64,000 nucleotides of DNA from Arcuatula senhousia (taxonomy: Eukaryota; Mollusca; Bivalvia; Mytilida; Mytilidae), in NCBI GenBank assembly GCA_963971305.1, contig OZ020317.1, forward strand, positions 18,556,001 through 18,620,000. Direction: 5' to 3'. The translations under genes were made by a program, and so were the position numbers. The notes under the pieces were generated by a model that was given only the letters and a program-made list of their open reading frames with translations, had not been told where the DNA came from and searched no databases. Position 1 is the first letter of the stretch. Every line of letters begins with the position of its first letter. Positions 8,446-21,104 of this stretch are shown piece after piece.

Positions 8446-9860
8446 CAATTTTTGATTTTAAAATCGGAAATTTCAATTGCAAAACAATATTAGAAAGATT
8501 AAAAGTAGTTTTATTTAATGCGGGGCTTTGTGTTAATTTTAACATTTTTGTAGCATTACATTTAAATTCTTCCACGTTCTATATATATATTTTTAAAATC
8601 ATTTCTATCACATCCTGATGGGTAAAATTTTGCAATCAGGATATTAATGTCTTTCCAAAATGCTGCCAAAATTTAAAAAAAAGTATGGCGACATATACTG
8701 TAGTACAGTAAAATGGTCATTCAGTGGCTAGATCTGTGTTATCCTGTGCACCATCATATTTCAGTAACGGGATGGATAGCAACACTCTTGCTCTTAGATT
8801 TACTAAAACCTAGATTTAAATAGTATTATTATTAGTGAAAAAAAAATTATCTCGCACGTGACAATGATATCGATTTGCCAGGTAAAAAGGACTTGCTCTA
8901 TTAATATCCTGGTAACCAGAAAACGGTCGAAATCATCACGATCATCAATTTCTTTATTAAAATTGTTGGTCCTAGAGATTGTATTACTTTATAACTTAAC
9001 CATCTATCCCGTTTGGGAATTGTTGTCAAGGTAAATGGTCAGATGTCACCTTGTGTGGAGTACAATGTATACATCAAAAACGTGAAAGAAAACTGAACAT
9101 AGTATTGAGGAAATGATAATTTCATTAAAACCATTTTTAAGTTCTTTGAAACATGGCCTAAAGGTTAGAAACAAAACTGGCCCGAAATTTTAGCTCGAAA
9201 TAAACTTTCTGAAAGGACCGCCAAAAATTATTTTGAAATGTTGTGATTCAAGGAATAACAAAAACTGGGTTCAAAGTATTCAGTAGGTTGGAGAAAACTG
9301 GGCTAGAAATTATACAATTTGATGAAAGTTATTAATTTTGCCAATTTAAAAGAAATATCATAACCGAGATATCAAATAGAATATGGCACGGAAAACAAGT
9401 GCAAAGAAGATTAATTTATTTTTTGAGGCAAAGAATTACAACATACAGTTGCAAGGTTTCATAATTTTCCATTACAAAACAAATTAGTGCACTGTATTAC
9501 AATTTTCTTTAAGGTACATTAAAGACAAATCTTCAAAAGAAAAGTTTTGCAGTAAACAATAATAATTTTTAATTAAGCAAGGGAAATAGTATCATAGTAT
9601 AATTGAACGACATATATACAGCGTTGAAGTTGGAGCTTTTATCTCTGCAATGTTCCTTTTTCTGTATTTTGTTTTGCTAAATTATCTTTGAGATTCTGAT
9701 ATATTTATGATAACATGTACTGCTCATGAGTTTTATCTTTTTCAGAAAGAAAAAAAAACTTACAGCAATTTGAGCCCAATGTTTGCAGCAAAAATTCCAA
9801 CAGGAAGATCTTCAATCATGTTGTTGACCAGTATCCTAAAACGTATCAAAACATATATTT
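8446..9860. other. No recognisable gene or element
   Basis: Positions 8446-8505 continue the duplicated segment (3' flank of the terminal exon). Beyond that it is AT-rich DNA with short random ORFs only. I see no RNA gene, coding motif or terminal repeat. Confidence 0.4.
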
Positions 9861-9869
9861 TGCATTTAT

Positions 9870-10330
9870 TTTTTTTTCAAAAAAGACAGACGAAAGTACC
9901 CATAGCCCCCAGTAAATAAAAATCAAATGGTCCCTCACTTAGCTACAGTATGAAAATCTGAATATTTTAATTTATTATTGGATCTTTTGTTTGTTTATGA
10001 AATTTGACATACCTAGTCATGGTACTTTACTTCATACTTTAACGGTTTATGAGCGTACCATTTAATTTTATGGGGCTATGGTGCAATTTAAAATAAAGAA
10101 TCAGGAAATGAACAGGCTGAACGGTCCTTTAGAATACAAGTTAGACAGGGTGCAGTTTTTGACTGAAAAATTAATAAATAAGTAGAAAATAAAAAATGTG
10201 AACGGAAGCGCGCCGAAATAAAAAATCAGGCTCCGAGTATTCCGAAAATAAAAAGGCAGGAGGCAAAAAGTATCCATAGCTACCAAATCAAATGGTGGTT
10301 CCCTATAGTTAACAAAAACAAATACATTCA
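9870..10330. repeat. Second copy of the dispersed repeat (empty site) plus partial third copy
   Basis: 9870-10160 matches 30-175 joined to 908-1030. At the position of the hAT insertion it reads CTAGTCATGG without an insert. 10240-10320 repeats the AAAGTA-CCATAGC-ATCAAATGGT block once more. No coding capacity is recognised. Confidence 0.65.
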
Positions 10331-10762
10331 TATAATGAATAATTCATAGCGCACCATGTGTTATTCCTCGGTAATGAAGGATGTATTTTTACATCCAGCT
10401 TTCGTATTATTTTTAACAATTGGAATCGACGTTCAAGTCTGAAGGACTTTACGTATCGAAATTTATTTACTTATTACACAATGTATTAGAATGTGTTTTT
10501 ATCAGACCTTCACTTCACGCACGCTGCAAAAATAGCTTAGTGTTATTTAGTTCTTTGTTTGTTGTCATCAGTTGAAGGAAGAAAGTATCGGCGTAAATTA
10601 ATCGCTAATTATATTTAAGTTGTTAAAAATGTGCATAATTATGTCTGCGAGTGTTTGGATAGCTTTATGTTACCTTTGTTGTGTTGTCTTTTGGATTAAC
10701 TGATTATGTCTTTGCCGTATTGGATTTCCAACATTTGAATTTCCCATTGGTTCTTAAAGAAT
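10331..10762. other. No clear gene; repeat-like sequence
   Basis: The segment around 10670-10750 (GTTGTCTTTTGGATTAACTG..., TTTGCCGTATTGGATTT) resembles 30120-30260 and 60880-60940, a dispersed motif block. Nothing else is recognised. Confidence 0.4.
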
Positions 10763-10948
10763 TTATACGTACACGTCCATTGTTTTATCAGGAAAATGTG
10801 GTACTTCAGAGAGTGCTGCACTTGTACAGTCATGCATTTCCTCGTTCATTCCTTCACTGACAATGCACACACATCCATCGAATGATGGACATTGTTCTTG
10901 TGACAGAGCTATGTGTATTATTAAGGCCATGTATAAAATTTTCTCCAT
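10763..10948 (-). CDS. Candidate first exon of a secreted/membrane LRR protein
   Basis: The 61 residues start with a signal peptide (MEKILYMALIIHIALSQEQ), followed by CPSFDGCVC, then MHDCTSAALSEVPHFPD. Cys spacing CPx3-4CxC...C followed by L-x2-VP-xxP is that of an LRRNT cap, as at the N-terminus of Toll-like, chaoptin-like and slit-like proteins. The frame stops right after DVYV, where GTACGT and GTGTAC donors lie, so the exon probably ends within the last codons and LRR exons should follow at lower coordinates. None is seen between here and 8446, so the gene is either broken or has a long first intron. Confidence 0.45.
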   Translation of the reverse strand: MEKILYMALIIHIALSQEQCPSFDGCVCIVSEGMNEEMHDCTSAALSEVPHFPDKTMDVYV

Positions 10949-13892
10949 TCTGTGTGAGAAGACAAATTTAAAATCAAACTCACATTTCTTTTTACTTCAA
11001 GAGTAGTACTTTACAAGATTTAACGTACCAAATATTGTGGGGACACTTCATGTGTAACATTCTTCCAATCATCCACAATGAATAGAATCATTTATCATAA
11101 GAAAACACGCATTAACTATGGTGACAACTACTCATATTAAATGCATATTTTTATATAAACTCTTGATTGTTGGGTCACATACAAATATTCTTGATATACT
11201 AGTAAATCAGTTTCGTAGGGATATTTTCGGTTTTAATAATAAGAATATTTTTATGCATGATGGTTTTGCAGGGTAAATTGAAATGCCTTCATTTTGTATG
11301 GGTACATGCAAGTTTTTTTTATCCGAATGATAATCAATACGGTGTTTTGTATTAGAAAGGCTGCCAATGTTCTCGCAATTTGAATATAAAATAAAATACA
11401 CGAAATGTTTCATATTAACCGAATTAATTAAAAAAAATTAATTATAAAATGATACAACTTCTTCCTTATGTCGTATCGTTGTTTTTAGATGTACATTGAT
11501 TTGCATGGGCTCAATTCAGTATATGCGGAGCAGATTTTTGTAGATGAATGTGAGTATTGACAATTTTGTTTTGATAATTCAGTGTTATACTTATAACATG
11601 ATAATCTTCGATTTTATCTTGATCTAGGACATTTCAACTTTCAACTTGTGCATATATTGAAGCCCTTTTCTTACTAGTCACGTGATTAGGCATAGAATTA
11701 TTATCTGTTCTATTTGTGTTCCGCTGAATTTTGTTTTAGTTTTGTTTCATGTTTTATACATACGCTGGTTCGTGTTTCCGGCAAGAATAATGAAGCATGA
11801 AAGAAATGTGAAATGTGTGAACAAAAAGTGTTAAAATATCAATTTATATGTCATCTTAACATCTGAAACGTTTAGTCCAGTGTAGAAAAAAAAGAAAGCA
11901 AATACGCACCAAATGGGTATTCGGTAAAGGAGATCTGATTTGTCAACGAGTGAAGACAGCAACCGAGGAGCAACATAATATTATGGTAGCATTTTTTGTG
12001 TCAAACGTGACGCTTTGCCAAGGAAATGTATATGTCATTCCCACACGCTCTAGTGTAACAAATCAATTGTGATACGTAAACTCCATAAGTTGGAGCGGAC
12101 GATGCTACACAAGAAAGTCGACAACAGGAAAGTTTAACACATTACGTTCGTCTTTAAGCGTATTTGAAAGAAACAGAGGTACCAATTTGGCATCCGAACG
12201 TCAAAAGTTCGCATTTTCTGGCGTAATGGATCAATTTTGATACGTTAACTACATAATCTGTAGCGGACGGAATGTTGCTGCACAAGGAAGAAACGTAGAC
12301 TGTCATCACGTTATGATGTCGGTCATTTGAAACAACTGCCTGTAACCAATCGAGTTTGGTCTTAAATTGAAGAACTAATTATGACGATCGTAAAACCCAA
12401 TTGGTTACTATATAATCTCTAACAGTTCTAACGTTACAATTCAAAAAGAATAAACCGAGAAGTGTAAAGGGTCATAACTCGATAACCGTTTGTCGAACCG
12501 TTTTCAACCCTTTATATCAAATGTAGATCTCAATGAGTGGAATATTTGTTCACTTAATTTTTAATAAATTTCAAGTGCGGCCATTTTGAAAATGGTTTCT
12601 TTTTACCTTCAGATACGGTATAAGAAATAAATAAAAATCTACTTTGAAACCAAGTTTCGTCGTAATTGACCAATTTTGACTTCTTTGACTTTTTTGATAA
12701 ATTCTACACCCAAACCGCTTAACCAGGAAGTTTATAAGAAAAACCTTTTTTCCGTGATAAAACATAGTTAGGAGTCAGGTAACAATTTTCACACTTCAGA
12801 ATTTTACAATTTCCGAATTGTCTTGAAATGTCCTAAAAAAGGGTACTAAGATCTACTAAAATATATCGGCGACATCTAGAAAATAGGACCAAACAATGAT
12901 GCAAAGAATCGAAATGACATGTCATGAACGTTTCGGCAATCTACCATGGAATGATAATAATAAAAAGAAAAACCATAATTATTAAGATTATAATTCTTAC
13001 CTGCTAAAATGTCTTTCTGAATGATCAATATTTTGGAACATTTCGATTTTTCATCAATTTATCATATATGATATCAATAATAGAATGTTATCTTCACTAG
13101 CAATCTTCAATAGTATCGAGTAGCAGGTATCTAACATGTTTAAAGAAGAAACTGGTGGTATACTATTATAACTAATGCCGGTTAAATTTTTTATAAGTTG
13201 ATCTACAAGTTGACCTTTTTGTTAAAAATCACGTCTTTTCACTATCATGATATTAATTGTTTCAAAACTACAACTAAGAGCAACTATCTGTTAAATTGGC
13301 TTTCCTGTCAATTTTATGGGGGTTTGAAAACATGTCTTGTTTTAATTGTTACCATGGTAACCAATTTCAGTGCCTTTGTTCTATTAAACTAAATATTAAG
13401 CCATTTGAGTTTTTTATATGTTAAAGTACCAATGTTCATCTTTATGATTATTTCAAGAACAAATAATTCAGTCTATGGTTTGGTTTTTGTGTTATTAAAC
13501 TGTTAAAAATTACAACAAGCCTCAATTTCAATGAAATGATTTATATTTAGAATAGGATTTTTGTGTTAGATTATTAGTTTAATATCCATGTCATTAATAT
13601 GTAAAACTCAAAATTCTGTTCAGAATTTCATACCTTAAAGGCATGGAACCTATCATTTATTAATCATAAAAAATAATAAAATCCACACTTCATAAGGAAT
13701 TTAGTGTGAGACCTCTATTAAACTATAAAGTTTTATAAAAACAACAAGAAAGTATTATTCACTGCATAAAAAATATAGTGTCAAAAAAGAGTACAACATA
13801 ATTATAAAATGTAAACACAAGTACCTGTAGCATTATTACCTGAATCAGGTTTTTTGTACTTGACCATAAAATACTTCAAAGAATACCCGATG
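10949..13892. other. Non-genic stretch with dispersed repeats
   Basis: About 11930-12330 is a dispersed repeat. It contains two related blocks (12045-12120 and 12225-12300) sharing GATACGT(A/T)AACT-CATAA and GGAGCGGACGATGCTACACAAG-like sequence; a relative is at 50440-50590. 13348-13361 is the perfect palindrome GTTACCATGGTAAC. No convincing exon or RNA gene is seen. Confidence 0.45.
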
Positions 13893-13975
13893 AAGTACTT
13901 AAACCGATCAATGCAACAGTTTTTGCGATCTGTCACCCGTCATCAATCAGTCACGTATCAGTCATAGTGTTATCG
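13893..13975 (+). repeat. Isolated terminal fragment of the giant-element family
   Basis: This begins AGTACTTAAACCGATCAATG and continues CAACAGTTTTTGCGATC, CGTCATCAATCAGTCACG. It closely matches the right end of the 32-kb element (58767 read inward). Homology fades after about 80 bp and no partner end is seen nearby. It is a relic or a solo end of a third copy. Confidence 0.65.
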
Positions 13976-14150
13976 TAATTATTTTGTGTATTACTTTCTA
14001 TAAAAAAAATTTATTGACTATTTATATTTCAGTTGTACACCAAAAATGTTTATTTTCATATTTATTTTGTAACGATATAATAACACTGTTTTAAGTGAAT
14101 GGCGACACAGCTCACATTACATGTATTAGCAGTAATTTAGAAAGACTACA

Positions 14151-14519
14151 ATGGAAAACTGCCAGCAGCCTTCAACGACACCAGTAGGGGCTGCTAGCCG
14201 TTCTGCATTTGACCCTTGGTCTAAAGAAAACGCATATGATTCAAATCCAGTCCTGAAATAGTCACTGAAATGTGTTCAGTGAACACCCGGGTTAACCCTT
14301 GATCGTGAAGTCGGTGGTTATTGTGAACTCGGTTAGGCAAAATGTAAACCAACGAGAATTGACCAATGGGAAAACAGGAATTTTGACTAAATTGTAGTCG
14401 TTAACGCGGTTAAAAATCAAAGCTGTTATCGTTTTACTCGGTTTAAGTTATCGTCAACATAACATGGTTATATATGACTTCAACGGTTACTTCTAATTTT
14501 AAAACTTACTGCATATGTT
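14151..14519. other. Short ORF and unclassified DNA
   Basis: An ATG at 14151 opens a 36-codon frame (MENCQQPSTTPVGAASRSAF...) ending at a TAG near 14260. It is compositionally protein-like but has no recognised domain or splice context. The rest of the interval shows nothing recognisable. Confidence 0.2.
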
Positions 14520-15065
14520 TTAATGACACTATTCTCAATCTATATAACCCGCTATACGAGAATATTATTTTTTACCGGTACTGATACTTTTTTTACCGAT
14601 AAATTTTGATTACGCAGACGACAAAACATAAAAATCGTCGTTTTACAGGAAAAAAGCATTTTATTTGATAAGTAAGTGGGTCCATTTGATGTACTGTACT
14701 TTTGTTTCTTTAGCAATAGAGTTTTTCTTAATCAAAATTTGTCAATTGGGCGTTTAACAACAATTAAGGTTATGGCAATCTTTTCTTTTGTCAGAATATA
14801 AATACATTAAACACAGACAAGTTTTTTATAAATAGTAAGTGGTAATGAAGGTAACTACCGTTTTTAATATAAAACACTTCCTTCTTTTAACTCGGGAATC
14901 TTTAAAAGTTTGAAAAATAATTTTAGCGGTTACTTTGTTTTACCGTAAACTATTACTGGTTGTTACTTCTTTTTACCGTAGACGCTACTTTTTTTTAACC
15001 ATCCATGTTATTTTTTTTACCGATACTTTTGAATTACTGTAACCACGACCGTGATCAGTTATCGC
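14520..15065 (+). repeat. Dispersed repeat rich in TTTTTACCG(G/A)TA motifs
   Basis: The start TCAATCTATATAACCCGCTA followed by TACGAGAAT and TTTTTTACCGGTAC matches, in inverted orientation, 60200-60290. Many TACTTTTTTTACCG(A/G)TA motifs follow, as at 59750-59890. In the second location the repeat lies directly upstream of LINE ORF1, so it may be the LINE 5' region or an independent element inserted there. Confidence 0.55.
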
Positions 15066-15294
15066 TTTATTCATAAACGGAACGGCCACAACTTCGCTAT
15101 TTATGCATAAACCTTTAACCGTGTACATGGTTGACATTAAAACTAAATTTTATAACAATCCATTTTGTATTTCTCTTATACCTACTGTGGTTTCATTATA
15201 TTTTATAAGGTAAGATCAATATTGGCGGTTTTCTTTGGTGGTATTCATCCACAAAGTTAAGTTCCCCACAAAAAAAAAACAAAAAAAATTTTAC

Positions 15295-15321
15295 GTTGTT
15301 GTTGTTGTTGTTGTTGTTGTT
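15295..15321. repeat. GTT trinucleotide microsatellite
   Basis: Nine consecutive GTT units follow an A-rich run. The G+C-richer 15322-15560 block (ACCCATGAATTGGTA-like, CCACAGTACTCCACGATCC) resembles a dispersed repeat and has no intact coding frame. Confidence 0.8.
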
Positions 15322-15876
15322 ATATACTGCAGCCTCCAGAACCACGATTTAAAGAACCCATGAATTGGTATTGTTTCAACGATCCATGAAAATTGGTACC
15401 CATAAAAATTAATAAACCCACAGTACTCCACGATCCACGGGAACGTAGTGGAATAGTTCCCGTTTTGCGAATGACTGAGTGGGGGCATCCTAAGCATGGT
15501 GTGCTACAATCGCTTGTTCTTACGCTGCATTGAAATCCATGAAATCGGTTGATCAGAATGTTCTTATTTTGCATAAGCAATTAAGATTTTAAAAAATGTC
15601 AAAAAAGGTACAATGAAATGATGAAATGTTATGTCATTTATTTTGTCTTATCAAAAACCACTTGTTATACGAAAAAAAAAGTTGTTTAAATAATGTTTTT
15701 TAAATTAGCCCCTCGTTTTACTGCGTTTGTCTGTCCCATCTATTAAAAAGCAAACAAAAGGTGAAACTTTAAACTACCGCCTAGTGCCATGCATGTATCA
15801 TGTAGACCAACACAGTACATGTATATTATACCCTTTTCAACACGGTCTCTGCATGTAAATGATAATCATGTGACAT

Positions 15877-16171
15877 CCAACTGGTTGAGTTAATAGATGA
15901 CATTACGAAAACCCTTGGCAGGTGACAACAAGTTGACTGCCTGATAATGGATTTTGGAAAAAAGATTTTTATTAAGTCTGACAGAGCCTACTACTCCTCG
16001 AGCCTGATCACTAGTTTCATCCATAATTATTGTTCAGAAGTCAAGAAGTTGTTGTAGAAGCCTGAAGGGGAACCATCAAACTTTATACTAGTAGCGTAAG
16101 GTATACATCAAGGATCAGCTCTAAGTCCTAGTTTATTCCTCTATTACATCACTGACATTTCATGCCGGGGG
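15877..16171 (+). pseudogene. Decayed LINE reverse transcriptase fragment
   Basis: The frame reads QLVELIDDITKTLG, stop, QQVDCLIMDFGK..., then after further damage GIHQGSALSPSLFLYYITDI. These are RT palm motifs A (DFSKAFD-like) and B (GVPQGSxLSPxLFLxYIND-like) of a CR1/Jockey-type non-LTR element. At least two nonsense codons are present, and motif C is missing. A segment of it (about 16022-16112) is repeated at 16185-16272 with small indels, a local duplication. Confidence 0.6.
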
Positions 16172-16272
16172 TATCTAACCAAGAAGTCAAGAAGTTGTTG
16201 TAGAAAGAAGCCTGAAGGAAACCATCAAACTGTATACTAGTAGCGTAAGGTATACATCAAGGATCAGTTGAA

Positions 16273-18460
16273 TGGAACATATCTAACATTACGGGATACA
16301 TTGTACGAGGTCGTTAGGCTATAATGCTGGAAGCCTGACCACAAACCATAGTGGTGCACTGTATTAGTAAAAAGACTTCACGTTTTGCGCACGTTAAGGT
16401 AAAGTATACGTAATTCAGCGCCTTTAGCGTTTGTTACGTAACGTCATAATGTGCTCCATGAAATGGTGCGACGTTCGACGCTTCACATTCGTTTCTGATT
16501 TCATTTAATTCAGCACGTCTCATATTTTACTGATATTTTCTGCCGATACAGACGTGCATAGAGAAAACTGATGCGGCAACATAAATCAAGCCATATCGTG
16601 TATTAAGCATATTAGCGAATAGTCATCATTATTTAGAAAAGAAGAAAACTTTTGTATTACATATTCTCTTCTATATTTCGTATCATCACATTTTACTAGA
16701 ACGGCACGAGCAAGGGTATAATTTGGTATCGCTATATACTAGTAGTCTTGTGAAGGAATCGACAACGGTGACAGAGTATTGAAGCTTTACCAATGAATAA
16801 AAAACTTATCAAATTTACAACAATGTTCTATACGTAAACTACGAGCAAAAAATCAAGGAAAAAGTACTGCTGTCATAAAGAATACATTTTATTTGGTCGT
16901 ACACACAGGAACAACTTGATTAAAAAGTTTTACCACTTTTGTAAAAAAAAATAAAGGCAATACAGCATCCTTTGCTTTTGCTATTTTTTATAAATAAGGC
17001 GACAATTTCGAAAAAAAAACTAGTTTGTGGACAGTAGACATGATGACTAAAAAAGTATCAACTTTAATTATATTCTGTTTCAATACTCGTGAGACCAAAC
17101 CAATCACGGAATTTTTTACATATAAAAAATTGTTGATTTTCGGACAGACTTTTGACAAAGGTCTTCACCAAATAATGTCAATTGTGCTGGGCCCGGATAA
17201 ATGAAGGTTATGAAGACTATTGTACTTGGATGAACTATCTCAAATGTCCAAGAGAAAAGACGAAACAAAAAACAAGGAAGACACACCAGAAAATTTAAAA
17301 ATCAAGATCACAATGGTCCGGTCCGACTTCAAAAGAAATTATATTTGTTAAACCAGGTTTTATGCTGCCAAAGCAAAACAGATATTTCTAAATGCTTTAA
17401 CCCTAAAACTATAATCACATACATGTATCTGCATGTACTTTACAAAGTGATAGAATATCATGTATGTCCTGAACGGGTTCCGGGAGGCGAATAAGCCCGC
17501 AGCAGAGCCTAGCTTGATTCTGACAACGGTGTTCAGTCCACACACAGAGCGACCAAAAATTGTACCCTAGGTGGCTGAAAATTGTGGCCCTCGTCCGCGG
17601 GGTTTGTCAGGTCTATAATATGGAAACCCCGACCGCTCAGCATAGTGGGCCAACGTGTGTGGAGAGTCACGCTTCATGCATGTAAAAGATCCATCTTCTA
17701 AATTTGTTGACCACCAATTTGTGCGCCACATAGGCTAAATTTTACGCCCCTACACATATCTGCTGGCATTTTCCTGTGGTCTTCAAAATTTACTGTTTTT
17801 TTGTTTCCTACCTCATCTTGTTTTCTCATCATCATTTCATGTTCATCGCCTTTAGATAACATATATAGCGCAGGGGCAGACCCAGAGGTCCATGAAAGAA
17901 GGGGCATGATTGCTTAAAAATGGCAATTTTATGATGAAAATTTGAAGTAACTTGCTCAATTTTATACAAAAAAAAAAAATAATTCTCAATTTAAGGTGGG
18001 CGTACGCCCCTTCATCCCCCTCTGGACCCGCTACTGTAGCGTGGCAAGTCTGTAAAACAACAACTCACTCATTCCTTCACGCACTCACTTGACGAATATA
18101 ATTTTCTAAGAAAATTCTTAAACATTCCGATTTTTGGACGAGGCCTTCTTTTTGTTGTTCGGTGTAGTAGTATTTTTAATACAAATGGGGTAAACGCATA
18201 TTAATTTCTACCGGCAGTAAGATGAGTTCTCATAAAATGGTTTGGGTAATTAATTGTGTTTCTATACGAGGATACAAAATACAAATTAAATCCAAATTTG
18301 TTACTTTTTTCTTCGCCGGACAAATCAAATTTGATCATAGTTAAGTACGTTTTGTAATTCTCTCGTGAACTTTTCCAGTTGAGGCTTACCAAGTGTGATT
18401 CTGCGAGACGAAGCCCCTTTTTTGTTTTATTTTTCAATTTTAGTTAAAACATATTTATTT
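16273..18460. other. Mostly unrecognised DNA with one repeat-like block
   Basis: 17480-17700 is G+C-richer, with phrases such as CCGCGGGGTTTGTCAGG and CGTGTGTGGAGAGTCACGCTT. It looks like a molluscan dispersed repeat of SINE type, but I cannot delimit it. No supported gene is seen. Confidence 0.35.
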
Positions 18461-18469
18461 ATCCTGGAT

Positions 18470-18797
18470 TGGGAAACAAGCTTAATGCTTATGTAAATCG
18501 CACTCCAGCCAGCAGTTTGCGAGTGTGGCCTTTGAAGCGGCCCACATTGAGCCTACTCTTATCGAGCTCTACAAAGGGGTCTTTAACGTGCATGGGGTAT
18601 TGCTCTCCACATACACGGGACAACCTTTTTTCGTCCCTTTCGAAGGACTAGCATCGTTCCTTGAGACCATCCTCGCAAATGGTGTCAAGAGAGAGTCGGA
18701 AAATTGGTTCATGAACTTTTCAGCCCGGACGAGGATCGAACCACGAACCTTGGTGTTAGTAGCCCGACGCGTTAACCACTACACCATCGGCTCTCAT
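18470..18797 (-). mobile_element. tRNA-derived SINE
   Basis: Read on the minus strand, 18794-18724 is tRNA-like: A box TGGTGTAGTGG (18786-18776) and B box GGTTCGATCC (18742-18733), about 35 bases apart, as in a pol III promoter. The acceptor and anticodon stems do not pair well, so it is a SINE head rather than a functional tRNA gene. The ~250-bp body extends to about 18470. The 3' tail is not clearly defined. Confidence 0.7.
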
Positions 18798-18799
18798 TT

Positions 18800-21104
18800 T
18801 TTTCAATTCTATTTAACCGTAAGAAAAGTACTGTTTATCTTGGAAATATTAGCGAGCATCGCAGATGCGAGCCCTACGGCATTGTGCATGTTTTGAGATG
18901 TGCCAGAAATATACTGACGATAAAACCGGAACAGGTTTACTTTTACGGAGTGAAAAAAATAATAGGCACGGAGCAAGGAAAACAATCAATCCTCTGGGCC
19001 TATAAAAATTACATCATAATTTGTTATGCAAAAATATAAAAATTGAAATTAAAAAACAGTGATAAAACCCTCATTCATCCACTTGTTTATTTTTACACAC
19101 AGATTTTTATTTAAACACCATTCGGTCTTTTCCGCTGAAAAACGATTTCCGGAAATTACCGACGTAACAGAGCTAGCTTTTGGCATCATCGTCCCAAATA
19201 TCAATTGGACATATTGACTAGTCATACCAAATGCATGATACTGACCAAGCTTTGTTAAATTCTAAGTAAAACAAAATAAGATAAAGATAAAGATTTTACA
19301 AAATAAAACCTTCTCATAATAATAAATAAAAGGTTCTTACCTGAAAATGAAAGAAGAGTCCCATCCTGTGGGGTTTCACTCACTTTCCTCAATCCTGCAT
19401 GATATTTTTACTTTACCGTTTTTTCCGCCAGGTTTCTTAATGTACCTTCTATTACCAATGCTTCAAATAAAACACTGATACTCAGAAAATCTCACAAAAC
19501 CTGACAGAATCTGAATGTTGTTTTGGTCTGCTGAAGAACCGCGAAATACTCTGACAAGGAAATGACGTCACGTAATCCATAAAATGGATAATTTCGTCCC
19601 CGCTTAATGTCGTCCCAGAATAATACAGAATTTAATATTTGCACGAATAATAAGTAGTTATTGATCCCAGATATTTAACAACAACTTTCTCAAGTGCATA
19701 TGATTTGGGTTGGGTGGGGTCAGACTTTGCTGCTATTTAATTCCTTTTTTAAAGTTCCCTCTTTACGTTAAACTTAGCCGGTCTAGCAAATGGATTTATT
19801 TTTAAAAGGTATATAGATTTCGATGCTCGCTGAAAAGGCAGGGCCTTAGTCATATTAAAGAAAATCGATTAGTGCGTAATTTTTATATACTAGTGTATTT
19901 AAGACAACCTGAAGGTAAAACTGATTTGGGATTGACAAACGGGCGTACGGACCCGAACACTATATATGCTTCTCTACTTTCGAAATGAAGAAAAAGCTGA
20001 CGACGGCAAAGCTATTTACATAAAATTATAAATCAGCACTCTTTTCATATATTAACTTTAATGGTAAATACTAAAAAAAATACTCATAAAATTTACGGAT
20101 CGAGCAGTATCATTCAACGGACAACACAAATAATAAGTTTATACTGTATAATGTACATGTATTACATACAAGCGGCGACAAGATTGTTATGCTTTTTATT
20201 TGTTTTTTTTTACGTTGCCGAAAACGTCAAGAAAAAAGCGTCATTTTTATCATTTATCTCCACTTTGGAAGTCTGTAGCGTGAAAACGAACTCCGTAGTC
20301 AAGGACTTTCTTTACACCAAAATGCACAGAATTTGATTTTGAATATGTCTGGAATTTTTAAGAAATATTGATCAATTAGTAATTTTTTATTGAATGAAAA
20401 TGTTCAAAAACATGACTTTTCATGTTCATTTTCCTATTATATTCAATGTAATTTTGATACAAAACCAACATATAATCAGAAGGTCATAACTCGAAAACAA
20501 GGTCCGTGACCCCAATTTTTTATTGCATTTCCTTATTCCCCCCAACATAAGCTATCTATGATTAATTTTTAAAGAAAATTGATCGGACAGTCAATTTCGT
20601 ATACTTTACCTTAAAGAACCCAGCTGCAGTTCTATACTCTCTCAAAAAAGTTACAATAAAAAATTCTCCATATATAACTAAACCTACCTTATTTCAAATT
20701 GTAATTGTGAATCTATTTCTCAACAGATTTTTATGAAATAAAGATTACAAGAACGAAAAATGGTTAATCTTTATTTCTTATTTGACAAAAAATTGTGTCA
20801 TTACTGGTTTTTACGATGTGACAAGCAAAAGTCAATTGTAAATTTTATGCTTGAAAACCCCGTTTAAATCAACCAAAATTTTCCGCGGAAAAACAATGAT
20901 TGTGTTCTACTCACATTGTAGCAAAACCCACTGACGCTAGGATTTTGCGCAAAGAATAAAAAAAATAGGCTTATTCATTTTTCTTTTCCTTGATTATATA
21001 TCATAAAAATCGATTGAAAAACGGCCTAGCAATATCAGTTTTGAATACGGTAAGTTTATATAAAAAATTTCAATTGCTGCGTAATTTTTTTGAGAGAGTA
21101 GTTT
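18800..21104. other. No recognisable gene
   Basis: 19930-19975 (ACGGACCCGAACACTATATA) belongs to a dispersed motif also present at 51445-51500 and 54890-54930. A donor-like TTCAG/GTAAGAA lies on the minus strand near 19337, but no exon could be built around it. The rest is AT-rich and featureless by eye. Confidence 0.35.

Noticed and set aside
15291..15580. Two overlapping minus-strand ORFs ending in poly-Thr or in CSI
   Set aside because: They read through a GTT microsatellite and an adjacent dispersed repeat, with no domain.
18201..18437. 78-codon minus-strand ORF
   Set aside because: Protein-like composition but no domain, splice context or repeat support; length is within chance expectation for AT-rich DNA when many frames are scanned.
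18724..18794. Functional tRNA gene
   Set aside because: A and B boxes are present, but acceptor and anticodon stems do not pair, and it is attached to a SINE body.
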